This document shows positions 34,569 through 43,866 of a DNA stretch of 64,000 nucleotides, in pieces (the first letter of the stretch is position 1; the number at the start of each line of letters is the position of its first letter). Source of the stretch: DASXKD01 sp963703605. Its GTDB lineage: Bacteria; Actinomycetota; Actinomycetes; Streptosporangiales; Streptosporangiaceae. The notes under the pieces were generated by a model. It did not search any database, was not told the DNA's origin, and was given only the letters and a program-made list of their open reading frames with translations. The position numbers and the translations under genes are program-made. The stretch is taken from NCBI GenBank assembly GCA_963703605.1, contig CAVPFC010000040.1, positions 248,001 through 312,000 of the forward strand, in the 5' to 3' direction.

Positions 34569-35434
34569 CGTGCCACCCCGCTCGCCTCCGGGTACCAGGT
34601 GAAGTACGCCTCCATCGTGTGGAACAGGTCGAGCGAGTCGGTGTAGTCGGCCTTCACGTTCTCCCCGGCCACGCCCATCATCAGCATGAAGTCCATGAAG
34701 CCGTGGGTGGCGTTGCCGGGCAGCCACAGGCTGTCCAGGCTGACGTCGGCCAGCGCGGAGTCCAGGTCGCCCGACGCGATCCAGCCGACCGCCTTGCGGT
34801 CGAACTCCGGATCCGGGCCGTGCGGGCCGAACTGGCGCGGCCCGCCCAGCTCCAGCGACAGGTGACCGGTCCCGATGATCGCCACCCGTTCCTTGCCCGG
34901 CCACGATTCGACCAGCCGCCGGATCAGCTTGCCCAGCTCGACGAAGCGTTTCGGCCGCGGCATCGGCGGCGCGAAGATGTTGGTGTAGATGGGGACGATC
35001 GGCAGGTCCGCCGCTGGCCGCAGGGTGATCAGCGGGCAGGTGATGCTGTGGTCGATCCTCAGTTCATTGCTGAACGCCAGGTCGAAGCCGGCGTCGATAC
35101 CCTGGCGGAGCAGGTACCCGGACAGCTCCTCGTGGCCGGCCATCCGCATCCTGGGCAGCCCGAATTCGCGCTCCTCGTTGTAGAAGTTCCCGTCGTATAC
35201 GGGCGCCTTGCCGATCAGGAACTGCGGCATGTTGTCCAGCCAGAGCTGGTGGAAATGATCGCTGCCCACCATGACAAGGACGTCGGGGCGGGCCCGGGTG
35301 AGGGTCTCCCGGAACGCCTCGATCTTGGCCACCCACTCGTCGGCGAACGGGGGCCGGTCCGCCCCGGTGGAGGTGCTCGCCCGGTAGTAGAACGGGTGGT
35401 GGGTCGATGCGATGACCGCAGCGATCGTTGCCAT
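34565..35434 (-). CDS. LigB-type catalytic subunit of extradiol dioxygenase
   Basis: The 289-residue protein has the class III dioxygenase residues: STHHPFYYR (His), MVGSDHFHQL, IDHSITCPL and GTGHLSLEL, which supply the Fe(II)-binding His/Glu and catalytic His. It should cleave a protocatechuate- or gallate-like ring meta to the hydroxyls. Start ATG 35434 follows AAGGAG. The neighbouring LigA, citrate synthase-like and CaiB genes suggest a complete aromatic acid degradation route, but the ring substrate is not identifiable. Confidence 0.85.
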   Translation of the reverse strand: MATIAAVIASTHHPFYYRASTSTGADRPPFADEWVAKIEAFRETLTRARPDVLVMVGSDHFHQLWLDNMPQFLIGKAPVYDGNFYNEEREFGLPRMRMAGHEELSGYLLRQGIDAGFDLAFSNELRIDHSITCPLITLRPAADLPIVPIYTNIFAPPMPRPKRFVELGKLIRRLVESWPGKERVAIIGTGHLSLELGGPRQFGPHGPDPEFDRKAVGWIASGDLDSALADVSLDSLWLPGNATHGFMDFMLMMGVAGENVKADYTDSLDLFHTMEAYFTWYPEASGVAR

Positions 35435-35448
35435 GGCGGCTCCTTGGG

Positions 35449-36279
35449 TTAGGCCGTGCCCGGCGGCTGATAGACCGCGTTGCGGTCGACCGTCAGGTAC
35501 ATGTCCATGCCGAGCGGGCGGCGCATCTCCTCGGCAAGCTGGCCGAGCAGGCCAGCGGTCCGGGCCAGCAACGCGAACCCGCGCAGCAGTTCCGGCGGCA
35601 GCCCCAGGTCGGCGAGGGCGGCGCCGCAGGTCCCCGCCCCGTTGAGCGGCAGGGTGCGGCCGAGCACCTGCGGGTGCACCCGGCCGATCGCCTGGAACAG
35701 GCGCAGGTGCGGGCCGAGCGTGCCCTCCTGCTCGGCGATGCGCAGCAGCGCCGGGGTGCGCGGGTCGGTGACCTTGTGTACCGGGTGCCCGAGCCCGGGG
35801 ATCAGCCGGCCGTCCGCGCGGGCGCGCCGCACCGCGGCCAGCGCCAGGGCGTCCCAGCCCGCCTCGTCCCCGGGCAGCTGGCCCGCCCCGGCGATGGTGT
35901 CCGCCAGGAACCGGCCCGCGTCCTCGGTGACGCCGAGGAACCGGGAACCGCCGCCGAGCAGGCCCGCGGCCAGGGCCCCCTGGACCGAGTCGGGGGCGCT
36001 GAGGTAGGTGAGCCGCGCGGCGATGGCCGTGGGCGTGAACCCATGGTCGGCCAGCGCCACCAGCACGGCCTCGAACACCCGCACCTGCGACGGCGCCGGG
36101 CGCTGCTGGGTCACCAGCCACAACGCGAGCTCGCCGAACCCGACCTTGCCCATCAGATCGTCGGCGAGGTCCTGGCCGAGCAGGGTGATCGTGGTCGCGT
36201 CCGAGGTACCCAGCGAGGTGGGAAAATGGGGCGGGGCGGCGGGGTCGGGGCTAGCACTGTGCACGGCTGGTTCCGTCAT
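35449..36279 (-). CDS. Citrate synthase-family protein, citryl-CoA lyase-like
   Basis: The 276-residue protein is a short citrate synthase relative with TYLSAPDSVQGALAAGLLGGG (the HG-containing loop is changed) and the catalytic His loop IPGLGHPVHKVTDPR. The length fits stand-alone citryl-CoA lyases (about 260-290 residues) rather than citrate synthase (about 370-430). It is overlapped by the CaiB gene upstream (ATGA) and followed by LigB. It may cleave an acyl-CoA formed from the ring-cleavage product by the CaiB enzyme. That order is inference. Confidence 0.8.
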   Translation of the reverse strand: MTEPAVHSASPDPAAPPHFPTSLGTSDATTITLLGQDLADDLMGKVGFGELALWLVTQQRPAPSQVRVFEAVLVALADHGFTPTAIAARLTYLSAPDSVQGALAAGLLGGGSRFLGVTEDAGRFLADTIAGAGQLPGDEAGWDALALAAVRRARADGRLIPGLGHPVHKVTDPRTPALLRIAEQEGTLGPHLRLFQAIGRVHPQVLGRTLPLNGAGTCGAALADLGLPPELLRGFALLARTAGLLGQLAEEMRRPLGMDMYLTVDRNAVYQPPGTA

Positions 36280-37507
36280 GGGCTGGTCCTGTCCTCGGCC
36301 GCGGCCCAGGGCGGCGGATTGGGCGGGGCGGCGGGGTCGGAGCTAGCAGAGCGCGGGGCGGCGAGCCAGGCGCGGACCTGTTCGCCGTGCTCGTCGAGCG
36401 CGGGCGGGGGCAGCGGGTAGCTCGGCGGGGTCGTGGAGAAGCTGATCGGGTGCCTGATCGAGGGCATGGCCTTGTCCCCCTCGCCCGCGGTGATGACCGG
36501 CTCCAGCCCGATGTCGCGCGGCGAAGGCGATGCCCTCGTCCACGGTGTTGATCGGCCCGCACGGCACGCCGGCGGCGATCAGGGCAGCGAACCAGTCCGG
36601 CCGAGTGCCGGTGGCCAGCCGCTCGGCGAGCAGCGGCCGCAGCTCGCCCCGGTTCGCGGTGCGGCCCGGCGTTGCTGGCGAACCGCGGATCGTCGGCGAG
36701 GTCCGGCGCCCCGAGCACCTCGCACAGCTTGCGGAACTGGGCGTCGTTGCCGGCGGTCACGATGAGCTCCCCGTCGGCGGTGGGCAGCGGCTCGTAGGGG
36801 AACAGGCTGGGGTGGGAGTTGCCCATCCGGAACGGGACCACCCCGCCGGCCGCGTACGCGCTGGTCTGGTTCACCATCCCGGACAGCGCCGAGGACAGCA
36901 GGTTGGCCTCGACGTGCTGGCCCTCGCCGGTGGCCGGCGCGGTGGTGCAGGGCGGCCAGGATGGCGATCGTGGTGTGCAGGCCCGCGATGACGTCGAACA
37001 GCGAGATGCCGGCCCGGTACGGCGGGCCGTCCGGGTCGCCGGTCAGGCTCATCAGGCCGGACATGGCCTGCACCATGAGGTCGTAGCCGGGCAGGTCCCG
37101 GCCGCCGCCGGTGCCGAACCCGCTGATCGAGGCGTAGATGATCCCGGGGTTGGCCGCGCTGACCGACTCGTAGTCCAGGCCGAACCTGGCGCAGCCCGCC
37201 CGGCTTGAAGTTCTGCACGAAGACGTCGGCGCGGCGGGCGAGTTCCCGCGCCGCCGCCAGGTCGCCTGCGTCGCTCAGGTCGAGCACGACCGAACGCTTG
37301 TTCCGGTTGATGGCCAGGTAAGTAGGTGGACACGCCGTCGCCGGTGGTCGGCGGCATCCAGCGGCGGGTGTCGTCGCCGGCCGGGCTCTCCACCTTGATC
37401 ACGTCGGCGCCGAGGTCGGCCAGCAGCATCGTGCAGTAGGGGCCGGCCAGGACACGGGAGAAGTCGGCGACGAGCAGGCCGGTCAGGGGGCCAGGGGTCC
37501 CGGTCAT
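36276..37507 (-). pseudogene. CaiB/BaiF family III CoA-transferase, broken by five +1 frameshifts
   Basis: From ATG 37507 the protein starts LTGLLVADFSRVLAGPYCTMLLADLGADVIKVE. It then changes frame near 37318 (YYLAINRNKRSVVLDL), 37202 (RFGLDYESV), 36947 (GEGQHVEANLL), 36665 (NRGELRPLL) and 36508 (DIGLEPVITAGEGDKAMP). Each shift is one extra base, usually a doubled neighbour, and the corrected length is about 408 residues, normal for the family. The catalytic Asp lies in the region VIAGLHTTIA/ISLFDV. It overlaps iclR upstream and the citryl-CoA lyase-like gene downstream. The conserved frames suggest sequence error rather than decay. Confidence 0.75.
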
Positions 37508-38355
37508 GGCGCCGAGAACGTCTTTGTGTCCGCATGCCGGACAGTTGTCCGGCAAGCTGCCGTCGTCACCTGCGGCGCGGCCTGCCAGGCCGCCCAGTCG
37601 GCGCTGATCGCCCCGGCGGTTTGCAGCAGCAGCGGAAGGTACTCGCCGGTCAGCACCTCCACCGGGGTCTCCGCGGCGTGCGTGTTCACGTTCAGGGACG
37701 CGATCACCCGGCCGTCCCCGTCCCGCAGCGGCGCGGCCACCGAGCGGATTCCCGCCGCGAGCTCCTCGTCGGTGAGCGCCCAGCCCCGCGCGCGGACCTC
37801 CCGCAGCGTGGCCGCCCGCTGCTGGCCGCTCGGCACGATGCGCGGGGTGATCCCGGACCGGCCCGGCTCGGCGAGAACCCGGTCGACCTCGTCCGGCGGC
37901 AGCGCGGCCAGCAGCACCTTGCCCAGCGAGGTCTGCATCGCCGGGAACCTGGTGCCGATCGTCACCGCCAGCGCGACGATCTTCGGCACCGCCACCCTGG
38001 CCACGTAGACGATGTCGGATCCATCAAGCTGAGCGATGGACGACGACTCGTGCGTGCGGGCCACCAGGCGCTCCATGTGCGGCCTGGCCACCTCCCACAG
38101 GTTGTGCGAGAGAACATAGGCCATGCCCAGTTCGAGGACGCGGGGGGTGAGCTCGAAGCCGCCTGCCACGGGGCGCACGTACCCCAGTTGCTCCAGCGTG
38201 ATCAGGATCCGCCGCGCGGTCGGCCGGGCCAGGCCGGTCGCGCCTGCCACCGCGGCGAGCGGCATGGCGGCCTGGCGCGGCTGGAACGCCCGGATCACAT
38301 CGAGGCCCCGGGCGAGGGCCTCGATGAAGTCCGGGCTGCTGTCGCGGCGTGCCAT
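37504..38355 (-). CDS. IclR-family transcriptional regulator
   Basis: The 283-residue protein has an N-terminal winged helix (ALARGLDVIRAFQPRQAAMPLAAVAGATGLARPTARRILITLEQLG) and a C-terminal effector domain (TRFPAMQTSLGKVLLAALP, SVAAPLRDGDGRVIASLNV). ATG 38355 follows AGGAG. Its stop overlaps the CaiB start, making it the first gene of a ring-cleavage operon and likely the local regulator. TGTCCG/CGGACA sites lie upstream of it, inside its 3' end, and upstream of the divergent amidohydrolase. Confidence 0.88.
   Translation of the reverse strand: MARRDSSPDFIEALARGLDVIRAFQPRQAAMPLAAVAGATGLARPTARRILITLEQLGYVRPVAGGFELTPRVLELGMAYVLSHNLWEVARPHMERLVARTHESSSIAQLDGSDIVYVARVAVPKIVALAVTIGTRFPAMQTSLGKVLLAALPPDEVDRVLAEPGRSGITPRIVPSGQQRAATLREVRARGWALTDEELAAGIRSVAAPLRDGDGRVIASLNVNTHAAETPVEVLTGEYLPLLLQTAGAISADWAAWQAAPQVTTAACRTTVRHADTKTFSAP
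37527..37553. promoter_or_regulatory. Candidate IclR operator upstream of CaiB
   Basis: TGTCCG, CATGC, CGGACA, GT and TGTCCGGC follow one another, giving two overlapping dyads. The site is 20-46 bases ahead of the CaiB start, inside the 3' end of iclR. It shares 14 identical bases with 38385-38398 and 13 of 14 with 38499-38512. Confidence 0.55.
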
Positions 38356-38383
38356 CGGCGCTCCTGCTCGCTCTGTCCTGCAC

Positions 38384-38398
38384 TTCCGCATGCCGGAC
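38384..38398. promoter_or_regulatory. Candidate IclR operator upstream of iclR
   Basis: TTCCGCATGCCGGAC lies 29-43 bases before the iclR start and repeats the core TCCGCATGCCGGAC found at 37529-37542. It could mediate autoregulation. Confidence 0.5.
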
Positions 38399-38498
38399 GT
38401 GGCCAGTATGCCCTACCCGCTCACCTTGGGAACTTGCCACTTGACAGCCGCTGCCGGGCCGGCCAATCTTCCGCTCAGGCTGCCCCTGGACCGTCTTA

Positions 38499-38512
38499 CG
38501 GACAGCTGTCCG
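38499..38512. promoter_or_regulatory. Candidate IclR operator upstream of the amidohydrolase
   Basis: CGGACAGCTGTCCG is a perfect 14-base palindrome, 30 bases before the amidohydrolase start, and matches the second dyad at 37538-37551 at 13 of 14 bases. Confidence 0.55.
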
Positions 38513-38541
38513 CACGCTGGGGATACGCGTGGAGGTACCTC

Positions 38542-39970
38542 ATGACAGGCATTGAGACCGGGCGCCCGATCGTGTTCCGGAACGCGACGGTGCTGACGAT
38601 GGACGACGCGCATCACGTCTTCGAGAACGCGGACGTGCTGGTGGAGGGCGAGCGGATCAGCGCGGTGGGCCCGGCCCTTCAGGTGCCGGAGGGCGCGGTG
38701 GAGATCGACGCGACCGGTGGGATCGTGATGCCGGGGATGGTCGACACGCACCGGCACATGTGGCAGACCGCGGTGCGCGGGTACGGCGCGGACTGGACGC
38801 TGACGCAGTACTTCGTGTGGAACTACCTGCAGTGGGGCAAGTCGTTCCGCCCGGAGGACATCTACGCGGGGAACCTGCTGAGCGCGATCGAGGCCGTCGA
38901 CGCCGGGGTGACCACCAGCGTGGACTGGTCGCACAACCTGCACAGCACCCAGCACGCCGACGCCGCCGCCGATGCCCTCCAGGAGGTACCGGGGCGGTTC
39001 GTGCTTGCCTACGGCAACATCCAGGCCGCCCCGTGGGAGTGGTCGGCCACGCCCGAGTTCCGGGACTTCGTACGCCCGCCGGTTCACCCCCGGCGACGAC
39101 ATGCTCGGCTTCCAGATGGCCTTCGACGTCCCCCCGGCCGCCCCGGAGTTCCCCGAAAAGGCCGCCTTCGAGGTGGCCCGGGACCTGGGGGTGCCGGTGA
39201 CCACGCACGCCGGGGTGTGGAAGGTCACCACCGACGAGGGCATCCGGCTGATGTACGAGCACGGGTTCATGACCGACTCGACGATCTACGTGCACGCGGC
39301 GAGCTTGTCGCCCGACTCCTATCACCGGATCGCGGCGACCGGCGGGTCGGCGTCGTTGTCCACCGAAAGCGAGCAGTCCGCGGGGCAGGGATACCCGCCC
39401 ACCTGGAAGCTGCGCCAGCACGGCATCCCGGTCTCCTTGTCCATGGACACCAGCGTGTGGTGGAGCGCCGACCTGTTCTCCGCGATGCGGGCCACCCTGT
39501 CCGCCGACCGGGCGCGCGAGCACCTGGAGGCCCACGCCAACGACGAGACGGTGACCCATCACCGCCTGCGGGCCGAGCAGGTGGTGGACTGGGCCACCCG
39601 CGGCGGCGCCAGGGCGCTCGGCCTGGACAGTGTGATCGGCAGCCTGGAACCCGGGAAGAAAGCCGACATCGTGCTGATCAAGAACGACGCGTCCCCGGTC
39701 ATGGTGCCGCTGCTGCACCCTTACGGGCACGTGGTGTTCCAGGCCGGGCGCGGCGACGTGCACACCGTGGTCATCAACGGCCGCGTGGTCAAGCACGACC
39801 ACGAGCTGGTCGGCGCGGACCTGGGCAAGGCCAAGCAGGCCATCGAGCAGACGGTCGGCTACCTCCAGGCCACCCTGGGGCCCGAGGCCTGGGCCGAGGG
39901 CATGCACCCGGAAATCCCCGAAACCCGCGTCCTCGACAACCCCTACACCTACACCTACGGCGAGAAGTAG
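38542..39970 (+). pseudogene. TRZ/ATZ-type amidohydrolase, disrupted by one +1 frameshift
   Basis: ATG 38542 follows GGAGG. The protein begins PIVFRNATVLTMDDAHHVFENADVLVEG and has the metal motif MVDTHRHMWQT. After PEFRDF near 39070 an extra base moves the rest into the next frame (YARRFTPGDDMLGFQMAF). Further metal ligands are VPVTTHAGVW, IYVHAASLSP and SMDTSVWWSAD. The corrected length is about 475 residues, normal for aminohydrolases of the atrazine chlorohydrolase/cytosine deaminase group. Its role may lie in the IclR-controlled pathway. The substrate is unknown. Confidence 0.75.
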
Positions 39971-39977
39971 CGGCGCC

Positions 39978-40460
39978 GTGCGGGCAGCGGTCCTGCGCCG
40001 CCACGGGGCAGCACCGGAGTTCGGCGAGCACCCCGCGCCGCAGCGTGGGCCGGGCGAGGCGCTGATCCGGGTCACCGCGGCGCCCGTCAACCCGCTCGAC
40101 CTGCTCTGCGCCTCCGGGACCTCTTACTTCGGCGAGCCCGCCCTGCCCTACGTGCCCGGTACCCAGGGCGTCGGGACCGTCGAGGAGGCTGACGGCCTCC
40201 AGGCGGGCCAGCGGGTCTGGTTCAGCGCCGCGGCGAGCTTCGGCTCGGCGGCCCTGCGCAGCGGCGTGCGGTCCGTCCTCGGCTACACCAACAACGCGCT
40301 CACCGACGTGCAGCGGGCCGCCGCGTTGCGGGAGATCCTGGCGCACGCGGCGGCCGGCCTGCTCACGGCCGACCGGGAGACCATGCCGCTGGCCGGCGCG
40401 GCCGGGGCCTGGTCGCGATGCGGCCGGGCACCACATCGCCGCGGCGTGCTGATCCCCTGA
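39978..40460 (+). pseudogene. Quinone oxidoreductase (zeta-crystallin-like) with an internal deletion
   Basis: The 160-residue ORF joins the N-terminal GroES-like part (APVNPLDLLCASGTSYFGEPALPYVPGTQGVG) directly to the C-terminal end (SVLGYTNNALTDVQRAAALREILAHAAAG). Full-length relatives are about 310-330 residues and carry a Rossmann NADPH-binding domain between these parts, which is entirely missing here. The join near FSAAASFGSAALRS is in frame. Without the cofactor domain it cannot be a normal reductase. It follows the amidohydrolase by seven bases. Confidence 0.65.
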
Positions 40461-40475
40461 GCGTCCCGCCGCCGG

Positions 40476-42701
40476 TCACTCAGGCCGGTAGTAGATGAAC
40501 CCGCCGCTGTGGTCGATGGCCACGCAGAACGTCGGGCTTGCGCAGCTGAGGGCGCCGATGACGGCCTTCCCGTCCACCACGGACGCCCGCGACCAGGCGC
40601 CGCCGCGGTAGACCATGGCGCCGCCCGCACCGTCGGTCGCCACGCAGAACCCGGACACCGGGCAGGACACCGTGAGCGCGGTGGTCCCCAGCGGCGCCAC
40701 GGTCCACTTTCCGGCGCTGAACGTGGCGACGTTGCCGGACTGGTCGACCGCCGCGCAGAACGACCGGGTGGCGCAGGACACCGCGGTGAACGCGTGGCCG
40801 GCGTCGATCGCGGACACGGCACTCCACGCGGTGCCGTCGAAGGTGTAGACGCCGCCACCGTCGTCCACGGCCACGCAGTACTTGGCGCTGGTGCAGGACA
40901 CGCCCGTCAGCTTGCCGCCGCTGGTGTCCACCGTGAACTGCTGCCAGCCCGTGGACGTGTCGGCGTAGGCGGCGCCGCTGCTGTCGGTGGACATGCAGAA
41001 CGTGGGGGTGGGACAAGACAGCGCGGTGAACGCGCCGGAGCCGGTGTCCACGATGGCCGGGGCGCCCCAGGTCCCGTGGGCCAGCACGAGGGCGTTGCCG
41101 GAGTGGTCCACCGCCACGCAGGACGACATGGTGGCGCAGGAGACGGCCACGAGGCCGCCGGCGGAGTCGGCGCCCACCTTGCGCCAGCCGCCCGGCGGGG
41201 TGGACGACAGGATGGCTCCGGCGCTGTCCACCGCGTAACAGACCGTGGCGGTGGGGCAGGAGATCCCGCTGACGACCGCGCCGCCGTGCAACTGCGGGAC
41301 CGGGAACGGGCTGCTCCACCCGGACGAGCTGACCGGCCGGGGCGTGGCCGAGTGGGTACCGGGCGTGGCCGAGGACGCCGGGCTGGCCGAGGCGACGGGC
41401 TCGGCCGGGTGGACCGCGGCGGGCCGGCCGGGCGAGGTGATGCCCGCTGCGTAGTGACGGTGCAGGGCGAGGGCCCCGGCGGTGCCGCCCGCGCCGAAGA
41501 CGGCCACCAGCGCCACGACCGCGAGCACCCGGGCCCGCCGGGGCCGCTGCTGCGGCAGGGCTACCGGGGTGGCCAGCTCGGCCGCCCCGGGCATGCGCGG
41601 GGTCACGTCATGGTGCACCCCGCCATCGGGGCCTGGCCTGTCCTGGGGCCTCGCGGTGCTGTGCCAGGTCCGGCCCCGGCCCGGCGGGGCCGGACCGGGC
41701 GGGAACGCGACCGGCACGTCGACGGGCTTGGTGTACACGGTCCGGGACGGGCTGCCGCCCGCCCTCGGCACGACACCGGCCGCGGCGGCGGCGGCCACGG
41801 GCAGCGCCGGGTCCGGTGCGGCGGCGGGGCGGGGCTCGCCGCGCCGCGGTTCGGGCACCGGTCGCGCCGGTTCCGGCCATACCGGATCGCTTGCCAGCGC
41901 CGTGGGCGCGGGCTCCGTCAGGCGGCGCCGCGCCCCGGATTTCCGGGGCGGGACCTCGGGCTGCCACAGCGAGGGCTCGGGCGCCGCAGGTTCGCAGACG
42001 GCGGCGGGGCCCGGCGGTGGCCCGGCCGGGGCGGGCCCCGGCGTTCCCGGGTCCGGCGCGGGCGGTGCCTGCTCCGGCGGTGCTGGCTCGGGCGGTGCTG
42101 GCTCGCGCGGGGCCGGCTCCGTTTCGGCCGTTCCGGTGCCAAGTGCCGTGGGGCCCGGCTCCGCAGGGCCCGGCTCCGCGGGCGCCGGCCTGGGTTCCCA
42201 CGGCTTGTCCGGCTCCCAGGGCGGCGGTCCCGGCTCTGCCGGGCCGGGCCCCGGCACCGGGGACGCGGGTTCCGGCTCCGACGGCGCGGGCGCGGGCTCC
42301 CAGGGCGCTGGCTCAGGTTCCAGCGGCGCGGGCTCGGGTTCCAGCAGCCGCGGCGCGGGCTCCACCGGCGGCGGCGCGGGGGGCGCGGGCTCGCGCTCCC
42401 ACGGCTCGGGCTCCCCGGGCGCCGGTTCCAGCGCTGCGGGGCCGGCCAAGCTGGCGTAGTCGTCCCCGCTGCCCGTGATGAAGTCGGTGAACGACCCGCT
42501 GCTGTAGTCAAGGGCGGACGCGGCGGCGGCTACCTCCGGGCCGGGCTCCGCCAACGGCAGGAACTCCCCGCACGTTTCACAAAAGCGCTCGCCCGCCCTG
42601 CTGGCGTGGCCCTGCGAGCACCAGGCCCTGACATCCTCGCCGCACTCCGGGCAAGACTCCGTTCCGGGGATGACGGCATGCCCCAGCCCGCAACTCGACA
42701 C
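40476..42701 (-). CDS. Zinc-ribbon, proline-rich, single-pass membrane protein with extracellular Cys-pair repeats
   Basis: The 741-residue protein has four parts. Residues 1-48 carry two zinc-ribbon-like units (CGLGHAVIPGTESCPECG and CSQGHASRAGERFCETCG). Residues about 75-410 are an acidic, proline-rich region with recurring EPxPAP units. A membrane helix follows (ARVLAVVALVAVFGAGGTAGALAL), and then about 290 residues of six or seven repeats near 43 residues long with a Cys-x6-Cys pair and AVDxSG (for example SCATRSFCAAVDQSG). The repeats resemble a beta-propeller stabilised by disulfides outside the cell. No enzyme motif is seen. A sensor or adhesin-like role is a guess. Confidence 0.75.
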   Translation of the reverse strand: MSSCGLGHAVIPGTESCPECGEDVRAWCSQGHASRAGERFCETCGEFLPLAEPGPEVAAAASALDYSSGSFTDFITGSGDDYASLAGPAALEPAPGEPEPWEREPAPPAPPPVEPAPRLLEPEPAPLEPEPAPWEPAPAPSEPEPASPVPGPGPAEPGPPPWEPDKPWEPRPAPAEPGPAEPGPTALGTGTAETEPAPREPAPPEPAPPEQAPPAPDPGTPGPAPAGPPPGPAAVCEPAAPEPSLWQPEVPPRKSGARRRLTEPAPTALASDPVWPEPARPVPEPRRGEPRPAAAPDPALPVAAAAAAGVVPRAGGSPSRTVYTKPVDVPVAFPPGPAPPGRGRTWHSTARPQDRPGPDGGVHHDVTPRMPGAAELATPVALPQQRPRRARVLAVVALVAVFGAGGTAGALALHRHYAAGITSPGRPAAVHPAEPVASASPASSATPGTHSATPRPVSSSGWSSPFPVPQLHGGAVVSGISCPTATVCYAVDSAGAILSSTPPGGWRKVGADSAGGLVAVSCATMSSCVAVDHSGNALVLAHGTWGAPAIVDTGSGAFTALSCPTPTFCMSTDSSGAAYADTSTGWQQFTVDTSGGKLTGVSCTSAKYCVAVDDGGGVYTFDGTAWSAVSAIDAGHAFTAVSCATRSFCAAVDQSGNVATFSAGKWTVAPLGTTALTVSCPVSGFCVATDGAGGAMVYRGGAWSRASVVDGKAVIGALSCASPTFCVAIDHSGGFIYYRPE

Positions 42702-42812
42702 CGTGTCCCGCCCTCAATCGCGCACCGCCGGTTGCACGATGCTAGGGCAGATCCGCACGGCGGGCGGCGCGGTTAACCAAGCTGACACGGGCCGGGCGGG
42801 CTGCGTCACCGG

Positions 42813-43790
42813 TCACGGGGAGCCCATCCGCCACAGTGCGGGCTCGTCCCAGGCGCCGACGATGGCGGCGTCGGGGTTCTGGTGGCGCAGCCTGGCGAAG
42901 GTCTCGGCGAGCAGTTGGAGCCGCACCGTCATCGGGATCTGCGCGAGCAGCGGCGGGAGGCCGCCGGCGCCGGCCGGTGCCTCGAGGACCGCGACGGGTA
43001 TCCCCTCCAGGCGGGCCGCGTCGCCGACGGCGCCGGTGAGCCCGTCGGGGTCCGCACCCGGCTCCAGCACCACCAGCCCGTCCGCCGCGGTATAGGGCAC
43101 GGCCCCACCGTGGAGCAGCCGGTCGGTGTCGAAGCCCTCGGCGAGCATCCGGGCGCCTTCCCTGATCTTCAGCGCGCCCTCCCGCGCGGTGACCCCCCAG
43201 GGCCCGCAGCCGACGATCGCCAGGCTGCGGGCGGGCACGGCCACCGCCTCGGTGCCCGGGTCCGCGCAGACCAGCCGGACCTGCGCGGCGGCCCGGGCCA
43301 GCTGGCCGGCGGAGCCGTCCGGCCAGCCCAGCTCGTGGGCGAGCCGGGCGAGGACGGCAAGCACGGAGGTGTAGCTCACCGTGTAGGTGTGCGACTCGTC
43401 CGGGCCGACGGTCTCGATCGCCTCGGGCCAGCCGCGTCCAATGCCGGTGATCGAGACGAGCGGCACGCCGGCGGCCAGCGCATCCGCCCGCGCCCGGGCC
43501 GCGTACGCGGTTTCCGCGGTATGCGTGATCACGCACACCGCGTCCCCGGCGCGCGGCCCCGGCCCCCACCGGGCCCAGGCGGCTGCCGGGTACCAGCAGG
43601 CGTCCCGGCCGGCCTGGGCGAGCATCATGGCGCCGAGCTCGGCCGCGTGCTGGCTGGTGCCGGTCCCCACGAGGATGACCCGGCCGGCCTGCGCCAGCAC
43701 CGCGGCGGGGCCGGCCAGGTCGAGCCCGGCCATGCGCTCCAGCGCGTCCGCCTGCGAATTGATCATGCGCAACAGCGCGGTACCTGCCAT
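42813..43790 (-). CDS. Double-SIS-domain sugar isomerase-like protein
   Basis: The 325-residue protein has two SIS domains, seen in VILVGTGTSQHAAELGAMMLAQAG and LAIVGCGPWGVTAREGALKIREGARMLAEGFDTDRLLHG. This is the layout of the isomerase half of GlmS and of AgaS/FrlB-type sugar-phosphate enzymes, without the glutaminase domain. It could be a deaminase/isomerase of aminosugar phosphates, or a deglycase. ATG 43790 follows GGAGGGG. No sugar transport genes are adjacent, so the substrate is open. Confidence 0.8.
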   Translation of the reverse strand: MAGTALLRMINSQADALERMAGLDLAGPAAVLAQAGRVILVGTGTSQHAAELGAMMLAQAGRDACWYPAAAWARWGPGPRAGDAVCVITHTAETAYAARARADALAAGVPLVSITGIGRGWPEAIETVGPDESHTYTVSYTSVLAVLARLAHELGWPDGSAGQLARAAAQVRLVCADPGTEAVAVPARSLAIVGCGPWGVTAREGALKIREGARMLAEGFDTDRLLHGGAVPYTAADGLVVLEPGADPDGLTGAVGDAARLEGIPVAVLEAPAGAGGLPPLLAQIPMTVRLQLLAETFARLRHQNPDAAIVGAWDEPALWRMGSP

Positions 43791-43866
43791 GCACACCCCT
43801 CCGTCCGTGCCCATCCTGCCGCACCTGTGACAACGGGCCGCAGACGGCCCGTCCCCGGGGCGGCGG

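Noticed and set aside
40509..42776. A long plus-strand ORF opposite the zinc-ribbon protein
   Set aside because: Repetitive Gly/Arg/Ala composition mirrors the Pro-rich coding strand, and no domain is seen.
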